Shown here piece after piece: positions 57,024-64,000 of a stretch of 64,000 nucleotides of DNA. Source of the DNA: Paraburkholderia tagetis (GTDB taxonomy: Bacteria; Pseudomonadota; Gammaproteobacteria; Burkholderiales; Burkholderiaceae); NCBI RefSeq assembly GCF_022213065.1, contig NZ_JAKLJA010000009.1, positions 155,964-219,963 of the forward strand, read 5' to 3'. The notes beneath the pieces were generated by a model. The model was not told the DNA's origin. It was given only the letters and a program-made list of their open reading frames with translations, and did no database searches. Positions within the stretch are counted from its first letter, which is position 1. Each line of letters starts with the position of its first letter. The position numbers and the translations under genes were made by a program.

Positions 57024-60000
57024 ATGGCTGCTGCAGACTATTACGCTCAGGTACAACAAGCCTACATCGCCTACTACGGCCGTCCGGCCGATCCGGCTGG
57101 CCTGATTTACTGGGCGAACCAGCTCAACCAGGCTGGTGGCAACCTGAACTCGATCATCAATGCGTTCGGCAACTCGGCTGAGTCGACTGCGCTGTACAGC
57201 AGCGGCAACCTGTACGCCGAAGTCAACCAGATCTATCAAACGCTGTTCGGCCGCGCAGCAGATGTCACCGGTGCGAACTTCTACGTTCAGGGCATCCAGA
57301 CCGGCCAGTTCACGCTCGCCTCGGTCGCGCTGAACATCTACAACGGCGCACAGGGTACGGACGCAACGGAGCTGGCAGCCAAGCTGGGCTACGCACAAGC
57401 CTTCACGAACGCACTGGCGCAGAACGTGTCGGAAGCTGCTGCCTACTCGGGCAACACGGCCGCGAACAACGCACGCGCGGCACTGCAAGGCGTGATCGAC
57501 ACGACTTCGGAACAGACGGCCATCAACAACCTGCCGACGACGCTCGCGTCCATCGGTGGCACCCCGGTTGGCCAGACGGTTACGCTCACTACTGGTGTGG
57601 ATAACGTCACGCTGACGGGCAACAACAACGTCGTCAACGGCATTATTGGCAATGCTTCCGGCGGCACGGCTACTGCAGTGTCGACCTTCACGCCGCTGGA
57701 CAGCATCACCGCAGCGAAGGGCAGCACGGGCAACGTGTTTAATCTCGCGGTGACGACGGCTGCCGGTGCTGCGGCTTCTGACCTCCCGGCCGGCGTTACG
57801 GTTTCGGGTGTGCAGACGGTCAACCTGGCAGATGCTGGTGCTACGGGTGTCGATAATTTCTCGAGCTGGACAGGGCTGACCCAGTTGAACGTGACCGAAG
57901 TTGGCGGCGCGCAAGGCATCACGGCTGCCGGCACGACGAACGTTTCGCTGACGGATGCTGCCGCAGCCGCTGCCGCCATCAACGTGCAGGGCGGTGCAAA
58001 CGTCGCTGTCACGGCTAATGGCGTGACGACTGCTGGCGTCACCGGTGTCATTAATGTCGGTACCACCGCCGCAGTGACCGGCACGGTTACTGTCACGGAA
58101 AACATGCTGGCGACCCAAACGGGTGCCGCTACCGCTGACGCTATCAACGTCAAGGGCGGCACGACCGTGACCGTCACGGCCAACCTGACCGAAGCAGCGG
58201 GCGCGGGCAATACCGTGACGGGCGGCGCGATTGGTGTAACGGGGACGTCGGCAACGACGACCGTAACGGTCAACCAGACGGCTGACGCCGCCGCTTCAGC
58301 TGCGGTCGCTGCCACGGCTGGTTCGGCAGGAGCAACGTTGGTTACGGCTGCTCCGGGCGTGACCGGCGTGGCCGCTGCAGCCGCAACGGCCGCAACCGCC
58401 GCAAAGGCAGCGGTCGCAGGGGTAGTTGACGGCGCCGTGACCGTGACCGATGCCAACTACGGCACGACGAATGCCAACACCATTACGTCGGTGTCCCTCA
58501 GCAACTATGGTGGCGGCGCTGCCGGCACGTACGCGGTTGGTGCAACTACTTCGGTCATTAACGACAATGCACTGGCGAACCTCTCGCTGAGTGGTACGGC
58601 CGGTACATTGGCCATCGACAACAATACGACCAGCACGACCAGCGGCGCAGTGGGTACGCCGGGCACCAACTCGTCACTGAACCTGACGCTGAACGGACTG
58701 TCGGCTCCGACGGTTGCGGCCGGTGTTGTGACGTCGGCAACGGGTGGTAACAACACCATCACCGACATCAACAATGAAATCAAGACGTTGAACGTGATTA
58801 CGGCCGGCGCTGATTCGACCCTCACTGCTTTCGCTGATACCGGATTGACGACGTTGAACGTGTCGGGCACGAACGTGTTGAAGCTGGGCGCAATCAACGG
58901 CAGCCTGACCGCCTTGAATGTCAGTGGTGCAGCGGGCTTCAACGACGGTGGCGTGGCAGCTGGAAGCGGTCTGGCGGCACGTGGTGCGGCCCTGGCCATC
59001 ACCGACACGTCGAGCGGCAAGTTCACGGCTGTGCTGGATGCGACGACGCAATCGTTCACCGGCTCGACGGGCCAGGACGTCATCACGATTGACGACCGTG
59101 CCACTGCTACCGCCTTCAAGGCTATTGCAGCAGGTTCCGCTACCAACAATGAACTCATTTTGGACGGCGGTGCATTTGGCTTGACCGCAGCTCAAGCAGC
59201 TAAGTTGACTGGTTTCCAAACGGTCGGCGTGACGTCGAGCGTGACCGGCACGATTGACATGAGCGTGTTGAACCCTAACGCGAGCTCGTTGGACATCGTC
59301 GGCTCCACTGGTATCACGTTCAACAAGGTCGCGAAGGGTGCTTCGGTTTCCATCGATGCAAACACGACCGGAACCGTTGCGGTGAATTACGCAGATGCGA
59401 CGGGTGCGTCGGATTCGACCACCCTGACCATCGGCGCAGCTACGAACAAGGCGGCAATCACCGCTTTTGGTCTGAGCTTGGCTGATGCAAACGGCGTGGG
59501 CGTGGGCACCGTGAATATCGTCAGCAACGACGTTGCGTATGACCCGGCCACCAACACGGGCAATACGATTACGACGTTGACGGATAACGGTCTGTCGACG
59601 CTGAACGTGAGCGGCACGGGCGCACTGACCATCACGAACCTGACGGAAAGCACGACTCAGGCGACGTCGTTCACATTGAACAACACCGACAGCGGCGTTG
59701 GCGGTCTGTCCATCGGAACATTCACGGATGCCAACCTCGGTAACCTGACGTTCACGGGTTCGGGCAACACGTCGATTTCGACTCTCGTCGACAACGCTTC
59801 GGTGCTGAACGTCGCGAACAGTGGTACTGGCGTTGTTAGCATCGGCACGTTGACTGATTCGCTGACAAGCCTGACGCTGAACGGTAACGTGGCTCTGGGT
59901 CAAGTGGGCACGACCGCTGCTGAAAAGAGCATGGGCCTGCAAGATGCGTTCGCTAACGGCGTTACCATCTCGGGTGCTAGCGATAACGCGCACGTCACGG

Positions 60001-60581
60001 TGAATCTGACGACCGGTGCCGCTGCTACGTTCACGGACAGCATCACGCTTGGCAACGGTAACAACTATGTTATCGATGCGTCGACCGCAGGCAAGGTGAA
60101 CGTCACCGTGGGTACGGGTTCGAACCTGATTGATTTGTCAGCAGGTGGCACGGCTGCGACCTACTCGGCAAACGTCACGCTGGGTGCGCACTCGGCTGCT
60201 ACCGGCTCGGATTCGATTCTGACCGGCGTCGTTACCGCAGGTGCAGTTGCTCCGAATACGGTTATCAACGGTGCTGTTGCCGGCGACATCATCACCCTGA
60301 AGGACGCTGCGTTCGCGTCGGTTGGCCAGGTCACGGCTGCGCAACAAACGTCGATTAGCGCGGCAGCGAACCTGGCGGCTGCAGTCGCCGCTGCGGACAA
60401 CGGTCTGGCTTCGCACGCTGCTGTTGCGTTCCAGTATGGTGGCAACACCTACGTCGTTGAGAACAGCGGTGCTGGCGCTGGTACGGGTACTCTGGCCGCT
60501 GGCGATACGCTCATCCAGCTGACGGGTGCTCATACCGTCGGTTCGACGATTACCGCTGGTCACTTCGCTCTGACGGCCTAA
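57024..60581 (+). CDS. large secreted beta-strand-repeat protein with DUF4214 domain (S-layer/adhesin type)
   Basis: 1185 residues from MAAADYYAQVQQAYIAYYG. The N-terminal 130 residues carry two DUF4214-like motifs (YIAYYGRPADPAGLIYWANQL and YQTLFGRAADVTGANFYVQGI). About 950 residues of Ala/Thr/Gly/Asn/Val-rich beta repeats follow, with recurring LTTLNVSG, LTALNVSG and LSTLNVSG. The C-terminus (GDTLIQLTGAHTVGSTITAGHFALTA) resembles uncleaved type I secretion signals. There is no cysteine and no N-terminal signal peptide. This composition matches RsaA-like S-layer and adhesin proteins exported by ABC transporters, none of which is encoded here. Controlled by the CRP-like site at 56633; ends at a terminator. 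Confidence 0.82.
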   Translation: MAAADYYAQVQQAYIAYYGRPADPAGLIYWANQLNQAGGNLNSIINAFGNSAESTALYSSGNLYAEVNQIYQTLFGRAADVTGANFYVQGIQTGQFTLASVALNIYNGAQGTDATELAAKLGYAQAFTNALAQNVSEAAAYSGNTAANNARAALQGVIDTTSEQTAINNLPTTLASIGGTPVGQTVTLTTGVDNVTLTGNNNVVNGIIGNASGGTATAVSTFTPLDSITAAKGSTGNVFNLAVTTAAGAAASDLPAGVTVSGVQTVNLADAGATGVDNFSSWTGLTQLNVTEVGGAQGITAAGTTNVSLTDAAAAAAAINVQGGANVAVTANGVTTAGVTGVINVGTTAAVTGTVTVTENMLATQTGAATADAINVKGGTTVTVTANLTEAAGAGNTVTGGAIGVTGTSATTTVTVNQTADAAASAAVAATAGSAGATLVTAAPGVTGVAAAAATAATAAKAAVAGVVDGAVTVTDANYGTTNANTITSVSLSNYGGGAAGTYAVGATTSVINDNALANLSLSGTAGTLAIDNNTTSTTSGAVGTPGTNSSLNLTLNGLSAPTVAAGVVTSATGGNNTITDINNEIKTLNVITAGADSTLTAFADTGLTTLNVSGTNVLKLGAINGSLTALNVSGAAGFNDGGVAAGSGLAARGAALAITDTSSGKFTAVLDATTQSFTGSTGQDVITIDDRATATAFKAIAAGSATNNELILDGGAFGLTAAQAAKLTGFQTVGVTSSVTGTIDMSVLNPNASSLDIVGSTGITFNKVAKGASVSIDANTTGTVAVNYADATGASDSTTLTIGAATNKAAITAFGLSLADANGVGVGTVNIVSNDVAYDPATNTGNTITTLTDNGLSTLNVSGTGALTITNLTESTTQATSFTLNNTDSGVGGLSIGTFTDANLGNLTFTGSGNTSISTLVDNASVLNVANSGTGVVSIGTLTDSLTSLTLNGNVALGQVGTTAAEKSMGLQDAFANGVTISGASDNAHVTVNLTTGAAATFTDSITLGNGNNYVIDASTAGKVNVTVGTGSNLIDLSAGGTAATYSANVTLGAHSAATGSDSILTGVVTAGAVAPNTVINGAVAGDIITLKDAAFASVGQVTAAQQTSISAAANLAAAVAAADNGLASHAAVAFQYGGNTYVVENSGAGAGTGTLAAGDTLIQLTGAHTVGSTITAGHFALTA

Positions 60582-60611
60582 GTCGTAAGGTTTGTAGAGT
60601 TGTAGCGATTG

Positions 60612-60642
60612 AACCCCGTCCCTCACAAGGGGGCGGGTTTTT
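60612..60642 (+). terminator. terminator of the secreted-protein gene
   Basis: AACCCCGTCCC and GGGGGCGGG (with a bulge and one G-T pair) form a GC stem followed by TTTTT, 31 nt past the stop. Confidence 0.75.
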
Positions 60643-60651
60643 GTTTTTGGC

Positions 60652-60879
60652 TTACTTGGATAACCAAGCAAAGCTTTCCGGCCGTTTTCCGGCCCTCTCC
60701 ACTGTGCCGGCGATGCCATGACCCCCATGGATACCGTTGGTATCCCTGTTATCGCCGTTCGACAGGTCAATCAGGCTGTGGCCCGTTCCGACAGTCACGT
60801 TGACGGTGCCATTCGAATCACCATCGACGACATCGCGTAGCAAATCGCTTACGAGATCGAAACCTGAGCGATGCAGCAA
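60652..60879 (-). pseudogene. inverted fragment of a beta-repeat secreted protein
   Basis: An open frame on the minus strand of 75 codons. Its middle part VNVTVGTGHSLIDLS (encoded by 60804-60760) differs in only two residues from VNVTVGTGSNLIDLS of the secreted protein at 60096-60140. The DNA is diverged, so this is an old relic of a second copy rather than a recent duplication. The flanks of the frame have no similarity I can see and no ribosome-binding site is evident. Confidence 0.5.
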
Positions 60880-60893
60880 GGCAGCAACTCACA

Positions 60894-61016
60894 AACGTGC
60901 CGGTCACCGACGCTGAAATCCAGCGCCTGCAAGCTCAACTGGACATTGCGACGACCGCGCGCGTAACTTACGCACAGGTGTTGAAGGTCGAGCTGCCGCA
61001 TGCTATTTCGCACTGA
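60894..61016 (+). pseudogene. open tail of an unrecognised protein gene
   Basis: A plus-strand frame reads NVPVTDAEIQRLQAQLDIAT, then 20 more residues, to TGA at 61014-61016. The heptad-like helix and codon choice look like real coding sequence, but there is no start or ribosome-binding site, and stops close the frame in the other phases upstream. It overlaps nothing else. Probably the 3' remnant of a lost gene; family not recognised. Confidence 0.35.
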
Positions 61017-61151
61017 TCTCTTGCGACCGCTGTCGTGCCCAAGGTGCGCGACGCAATCGGGTATGGGCCGCATGCATGCGAATGCTGACCGCGAGGTTCT
61101 GGCCGTTTATGCGAAATATCTATGCTGGATTTAAATCGTTCCGCGTGCCGC

Positions 61152-61523
61152 GCGTCAATCAAGGTGAGAGCAGCGCGTCAATCAGGATGAAAGTGCAGGC
61201 GTGGCGGCAGCGGTGAAGGGCGTAGCGCGGAACCGCTGCCGCCACGCCGCGCCGAGGAGCCCCCGTCATTGGAGAGCCTTGTCGGTGGTCGCGGTAGCTC
61301 GGGTATGAACTGAGTATTCCGTGTCAAGGGAGGCGCAGTGCCTGAACGACACATCAACGACCATCAGATGAGGCTCTACATGAAGTACAGACTCAAGGAA
61401 GGACCCGCTCAGGCGGCTGCGCGCGCCGGTACCGATACACTGTTTGCACGCGTGGTCAAGGTGTTCGGGGTAGGGAAGCCCCATCTGCGAACCTGTTTGC
61501 CAATCGGCACTCGACTCGAATGA
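61152..61523 (+). mobile_element. IS21-family remnant: left-end repeats and istA N-terminus
   Basis: Two 19-bp imperfect direct repeats, GCGTCAATCAAGGTGAGAG (61152-61170) and GCGTCAATCAGGATGAAAG (61175-61193), 16 of 19 identical and 23 bp apart, resemble the multiple terminal repeats of IS21-type elements. Downstream, a GTG-started frame (61338-61523) begins MPERHINDHQMRLYMKYRLK then EGPAQAAARAG, the N-terminus of IstA transposases. After about 32 codons the sequence leaves the family and soon stops, and no istB follows. The element is dead. Confidence 0.65.
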
Positions 61524-61529
61524 AGGTGC

Positions 61530-61772
61530 TTGGCTGCCGCATGGCGGCTAAACAAGGGACGCCTCGTTTGGACAAACGGCGAGCAGGCGGTGAGCGTGGG
61601 GCTCAGTCCTGAACGGATACGCGAACTGAACGCAAAGCTGATGGCAGAGATCACCGAGAAAGAAAGAGTCTTGCAGTACCGGCAAACGCGTATCGACCAG
61701 CTTACGGACGAATTCTCGGTCATCAAGCAGCAGTTCGGCATCGCAGTGAGCAACTTAACAAGGAGCAACTGA
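61530..61772 (+). pseudogene. IS66-family TnpC N-terminal remnant
   Basis: An 80-codon frame. Its second half, LNAKLMAEITEKERVLQYRQ then TRIDQLTDEFSVIKQQFG, matches the N-terminal leucine-zipper-like helix of IS66 TnpC transposases just before their RRSE-type box. Similarity ends at QQFG, and the frame closes at 61772. The first half (RLNKGRLVW) may be a TnpB C-terminal scrap. It directly follows the IS21 remnant. Confidence 0.5.
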
Positions 61773-61809
61773 GCAGTCCCACATTAGAGTTTTTCTAAAT
61801 TATTGGGGA

Positions 61810-61852
61810 TGTGATTTTTATCACTGCGCCTAGATAACGTTTTTCTGATAAT
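61810..61852 (+). promoter_or_regulatory. CRP-like class II promoter of small RNA A
   Basis: TGTGA-TTTTTA-TCACT at 61810-61825 and a -10 box GATAAT at 61847-61852. The distance from the site centre to the first -10 base is 29.5 nt, placing the site at about -41.5 from a start near 61859. The geometry is identical to the promoter at 63761-63803 and to that of the secreted-protein gene. Confidence 0.6.
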
Positions 61853-61858
61853 CACTTC

Positions 61859-61933
61859 CGCCAATACCTCCCGAGTCTCGGCCCTCGGAAAATGCTTGGG
61901 AGTTTTGCGCCGGGCTTAGGCTCGGCTTTTTTT
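61859..61933 (+). ncRNA. candidate small RNA A
   Basis: About 75 nt with no open frame. The 5' part holds CTCCC (61868-61872), which can pair with GGGAG (61898-61902). The 3' part is an intrinsic terminator: GCCGGGC, loop TTAG, GCTCGGC and seven Ts (61909-61933). Promoter, CTCCC hairpin and terminator recur in the same order and spacing at 63761-63888. Conserved layout with diverged loops suggests a real RNA family. It may act by base pairing at ribosome-binding sites through CTCCC, an inference only. Confidence 0.6.
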
Positions 61934-61998
61934 CGCCTGGAGCATAAACGCGCGTTGCGTCTAACTACGCCTGAGACCGGGCTGGCCTGGCGTGGCCT

Positions 61999-62169
61999 TT
62001 AGCTGCGCAGAGCGGCAATTCCGAAGAGTGTCACCAGCAGGGCAGCGCTAATGACGGCAATAGAAATGAGCGCGCGTCCGATGGCGCTCCATCTGCGAGC
62101 CGGGTTGCGCTTCGTGTTCCGTGCCTGTCGGGCGAGCTCACGGATTTCGCGTTTTGACAGCGTCTTCAT
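61999..62169 (-). CDS. small single-pass membrane protein
   Basis: 56 residues, reading leftward from ATG at 62169 to TAA at 61999. A strongly basic N-terminus (MKTLSKREIRELARQARNTK, then RNPARRW) is followed by one hydrophobic segment (ALISIAVISAALLVTLFGIA) and ALRS. The positive-inside rule would put the N-terminus in the cytoplasm. No clear Shine-Dalgarno is seen. A plus-strand frame (62051-62257) overlaps but has poorer composition. Family unknown. Confidence 0.5.
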   Translation of the reverse strand: MKTLSKREIRELARQARNTKRNPARRWSAIGRALISIAVISAALLVTLFGIAALRS

Positions 62170-62332
62170 TGCGGCGATGTGGCTTTCGAAGCAAGTCGGC
62201 GGTCTCCTGAGTCGTTTGCACGCACTAAAGCCGCAAACAGAATTTCATCCGGTCTGACGCGCCGCTGATCGGCATGCCGATGAGAGATGCGTGACTCAGC
62301 GGGATAAGCGCATGAGCCGCGCCAAAGAAAGG

Positions 62333-63046
62333 CTACGGTTTGCCATCTTGGGGGGCATGCGACACGCCGGTCGCGAGTTGCTGAAGGGCGGCAGGGTTCG
62401 TGACGATAATCTGGTGCCCTTGCTTGATGATGATATTGCGGCGTGCAAGCGACGAGAGCACGCGCGTGACGGTTTCGCGACTGACTTCAGCAACGGCGGC
62501 CAGCGAGGCATGGGTCGGGATGCCGAATGGCTTCGCAGGGTCCGCACCCGAGTCAATGAACATCGCATAGATGATTGCGCACACCCTGGCGGTCGCTCGC
62601 GGGGTTCCTATGGCCGTCTGGTTCTCAACGGTGCCCTTAATCAGCCTCGCGAACATCGCGTTGACTTCGCGGGCTACACCCGGTTCGGAGAACAACCGGC
62701 GTGCATCGGCGCGATTGATCAGCGCGACGGTACTCGCCTTAACGGCGACAATGCTTTTCATGCTTGGAGCGCCATGAATGATGGATGCGGCTCCTGTCGC
62801 ATCCCCGGCGTTGAGCAGGTGAAGCGCAATTTCGCGGCCGTCCTCGGTAAGAAGGCAGGTGCGCAGCTGGCCGGAGAGCAAGATGACCAACGGCGACGCT
62901 CTATCGCCTTGACGGACCAGATAATCATCAGCTTTGACCTTCACCACACGAGACGAATTGCGGGCAAGCTCAATCGTGCTGTTATCGCTTGATTTAAACA
63001 GAAATTGCTGTCTCAAACATTCTTCGAGATTGTAGTCAGCGCTCAT
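62333..63046 (-). CDS. Crp/Fnr-family transcription regulator (second copy)
   Basis: 237 residues. The N-terminal sensor barrel (VKADDYLVRQGDRASPLVILLSGQLRTCLLTEDGREIALHLL, shown here as its key span) and C-terminal helix-turn-helix (LAAVAEVSRETVTRVLSSLARRNII) are intact. The recognition helix has the same Arg-Glu-x3-Arg pattern as the regulator at 55231, so both should read TGTGA half-sites. No FNR cysteine set. The two proteins share family architecture but are clearly diverged. It lies between the two small-RNA units, about 400 nt from the first and 700 nt from the second. Ligand unknown. Confidence 0.9.
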   Translation of the reverse strand: MSADYNLEECLRQQFLFKSSDNSTIELARNSSRVVKVKADDYLVRQGDRASPLVILLSGQLRTCLLTEDGREIALHLLNAGDATGAASIIHGAPSMKSIVAVKASTVALINRADARRLFSEPGVAREVNAMFARLIKGTVENQTAIGTPRATARVCAIIYAMFIDSGADPAKPFGIPTHASLAAVAEVSRETVTRVLSSLARRNIIIKQGHQIIVTNPAALQQLATGVSHAPQDGKP

Positions 63047-63399
63047 TTTTGTTCAGGCACGTCGCGTGACGCGCTAATCGTCGATGATCAATCAGTTGCA
63101 CGGACTCCGGGATGCGCCCGTTCATAGGGTTTTATTGGCGCTGATGCATTCAGATAAATTGAATGTTAGGAAAAAAATGTCCGCAGGTTGCGAAATTTTG
63201 CTCTGCATTTACGTGCGCGCGAGCACAGACGACCCGTGGAATTTTCTACCTGGAGGGCGCGTGATGCGTGCTATCGCAACGATCGACACGCCAGAATCGC
63301 AAGGAGCGCCCGCAAGGCGGAAGTCCTGCGTTGGCGTGGCGAAGAAGAAACTGTGGATGTGAAGGCTGGCCCGAGCGGGCCGCTGAGACGGCAAAAGAG
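63047..63399. other. intergenic region upstream of the second Crp-like gene
   Basis: No recognised gene. It contains the perfect 6-bp inverted repeat CATTCA-GATAAAT-TGAATG at 63147-63165, about 100 nt upstream of the regulator start, a possible operator. A 32-codon frame at 63264-63362 has a good GGAGG but no other support. Confidence 0.5.
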
Positions 63400-63475
<76 letters not shown>

Positions 63476-63487
63476 GATGATGAGTGC

Positions 63488-63563
63488 TGGAGCGGGAGAC
63501 GAGTCTCGAACTCGCGACCTCAACCTTGGCAAGGTTGCGCTCTACCAACTGAGCTACTCCCGC
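63488..63563 (-). tRNA. tRNA-Gly (GCC anticodon)
   Basis: 76 nt with encoded CCA. The anticodon loop TTGCCAA lies between CAACC and GGTTG. The acceptor GCGGGAG pairs with CTCCCGC. Second in the Asn-Gly-Thr cluster, 12 nt from tRNA-Thr. Confidence 0.95.
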
Positions 63564-63568
63564 ATCTC

Positions 63569-63644
63569 TGGCTCCCCGACCTGGGCTCGAACCAGGGACC
63601 TACGGATTAACAGTCCGGCGCTCTACCGACTGAGCTATCGGGGA
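63569..63644 (-). tRNA. tRNA-Asn (GTT anticodon)
   Basis: 76 nt with encoded CCA. The anticodon loop CTGTTAA lies between CCGGA and TCCGT. The acceptor TCCCCGA pairs with TCGGGGA. First in the cluster and closest to the promoter; a GUN anticodon and therefore a substrate for the queuosine enzymes encoded at the left edge of the window. Confidence 0.95.
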
Positions 63645-63658
63645 TCAGAAGGAGCAGA

Positions 63659-63700
63659 ATTCTACATCACGGTTCGTGGATTTTTGTGATCGCGATCACA
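63659..63700 (-). promoter_or_regulatory. promoter of the tRNA cluster with a perfect CRP-type palindrome
   Basis: On the minus strand TAGAAT (63664-63659) is the -10 box, with transcription expected near 63652, about 7 nt before tRNA-Asn. TGTGA-TCGCGA-TCACA at 63685-63700 is a perfect palindrome (extending to TTGTGA...TCACAA) centred about 40.5 nt upstream of that start. It is also 76 bp from the CRP-like site of small RNA B on the other strand. Confidence 0.5.
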
Positions 63701-63760
63701 ATTTCATTGAAATATATTCCTCGGCCTTTGCACGGTAGTCGTTGCGCGCGTAGTGGCAAA

Positions 63761-63803
63761 AGTGATCGTTGTCACTGCGCCGGGTTGAGAGCTTCGAGAT
63801 AAT
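63761..63803 (+). promoter_or_regulatory. CRP-like class II promoter of small RNA B
   Basis: AGTGA-TCGTTG-TCACT at 63761-63776 and GATAAT at 63798-63803, the same 29.5-nt centre-to-box distance as copy A. The shared flank TCACTGCGCC continues past the site in both copies. Confidence 0.6.
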
Positions 63804-63809
63804 CGATGA

Positions 63810-63888
63810 TGTCAACGCCTCCCGGGTCCCCCGCGATCTCAAGTCGCCCTCGGGAGGTTTCGCGCCGGGCTTCTGCCCGGCTTTTTTT
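63810..63888 (+). ncRNA. candidate small RNA B
   Basis: About 79 nt. CCTCCCG (63818-63824) pairs with CGGGAGG (63851-63857), and an inner GCGA...TCGC pair strengthens the first hairpin. The terminator is GCCGGGC, loop TTCT, GCCCGGC, seven Ts (63864-63888). Same layout as copy A and no reading frame. Where copy A has CTCCC, copy B has CCTCCC, complementary to Shine-Dalgarno-like sequence. A group II intron starts right after the U-run. Confidence 0.62.
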
Positions 63889-64000
63889 GTGCGCCGAGCA
63901 TGCGCAACAGCTTGGGGGTGAGAGTCCCCTGCCCAGCCAGATGGGGCGAAGGGCTAGTGAAACGCAAGGGCGTCGTCGCGAGGCGGGGTCTGAAGGAAGC
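63889..64000 (+). mobile_element. group II intron, 5' end (class C-like)
   Basis: The sequence starts GTGCGCC, the group II 5' boundary consensus (GUGYG). It continues with domain I hallmarks: GGGGGTGAGAGTCCCC, AAACGCAAGGGCG, CGCGAGGCGGGGTCTGAAG then GAAGC. These are the conserved opening of many bacterial group II introns. It lies exactly after the terminator T-run of small RNA B, the target choice of class C introns. The intron-encoded reverse transcriptase and the 3' end are beyond the window. Confidence 0.8.

Noticed and set aside
55231..63046. Oxygen-sensing FNR identity for the two Crp-family regulators
   Set aside because: Neither protein has the FNR N-terminal cysteine cluster, and the recognition helices carry the CRP Arg-Glu-x3-Arg pattern.
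63264..63362. A 32-codon frame with a good GGAGG ribosome-binding site
   Set aside because: Basic, compositionally ordinary, with no hydrophobic segment or conservation evidence; too short to support on a Shine-Dalgarno alone.

Overview
The window is high-GC chromosomal DNA of a Burkholderiales bacterium, most likely Paraburkholderia or a close relative. The support is the glcD-glcE-glcF block, a three-subunit FAD-dependent sugar dehydrogenase of the Burkholderia type, a fused pabB-pabC, the hrcA/hemH/hslR/grpE/dnaK/dnaJ order, and strong G/C bias at third codon positions. No plasmid or phage backbone is visible. Positions 1 to about 55200 are dense core genome; 55200 to 64000 is AT-richer, gene-poor and accessory in character.

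Region by region. 1-4000: tgt (partial) and queA (tRNA queuosine), then recG. 4200-7900: oxidative-stress block oxyR, katA, a small membrane protein and dps. 8100-10640: ubiA, proC and a yggS-type PLP-binding protein. 10850-16460: glycolate oxidase genes glcF, glcE, glcD and a D-lactate dehydrogenase-like FAD oxidase, all on the minus strand. 16640-18640: corrinoid adenosyltransferase and flavohaemoglobin hmp with an NsrR-like operator. 18800-27500: aroG, tldD, a nitrilase-family amidase and a large YhdP/AsmA-like protein (minus strand). 27700-34830: glnE and a gluconate/glucose dehydrogenase operon (Tat-exported small subunit, GMC flavoprotein with an Fe-S motif, tri-haem cytochrome c). 34950-45470: recN, nadK, hrcA, hemH, hslR, grpE, dnaK, dnaJ. 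45530-55130: pabBC, panB, a deoxynucleoside kinase, folK, pcnB, an HAD phosphatase, an hda with an unusual long C-terminal tail, and purM.

The last 9 kb holds the most interesting signal. Two Crp-family regulators (55231-55905 and 62333-63046) both carry the CRP-type recognition-helix pattern SRETVxRV. Around them are four palindromes of the form TGTGA-N6-TCAC(A/T). One is centred at about -41.5 of a promoter reading into a 1185-residue, cysteine-free, DUF4214-containing secreted beta-strand-repeat protein. Two others sit at exactly the same distance from a GATAAT -10 box in front of two related, about 75-80 nt, gene-less transcription units that end in near-identical intrinsic terminators (61859-61933 and 63810-63888). 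The fourth lies upstream of a tRNA-Asn/Gly/Thr operon. I propose the two units are paralogous small RNAs under CRP-like control. The second copy is followed, immediately after its terminator U-run, by the 5' end of a group II intron, the insertion habit of class C introns. Between the secreted-protein gene and the sRNAs lies a graveyard of IS21 and IS66 fragments and a piece of a second beta-repeat gene.

Start sites, promoters, operators and small genes are read by eye from sequence. Family calls for conserved genes rest on recognised motifs; no database search was run.
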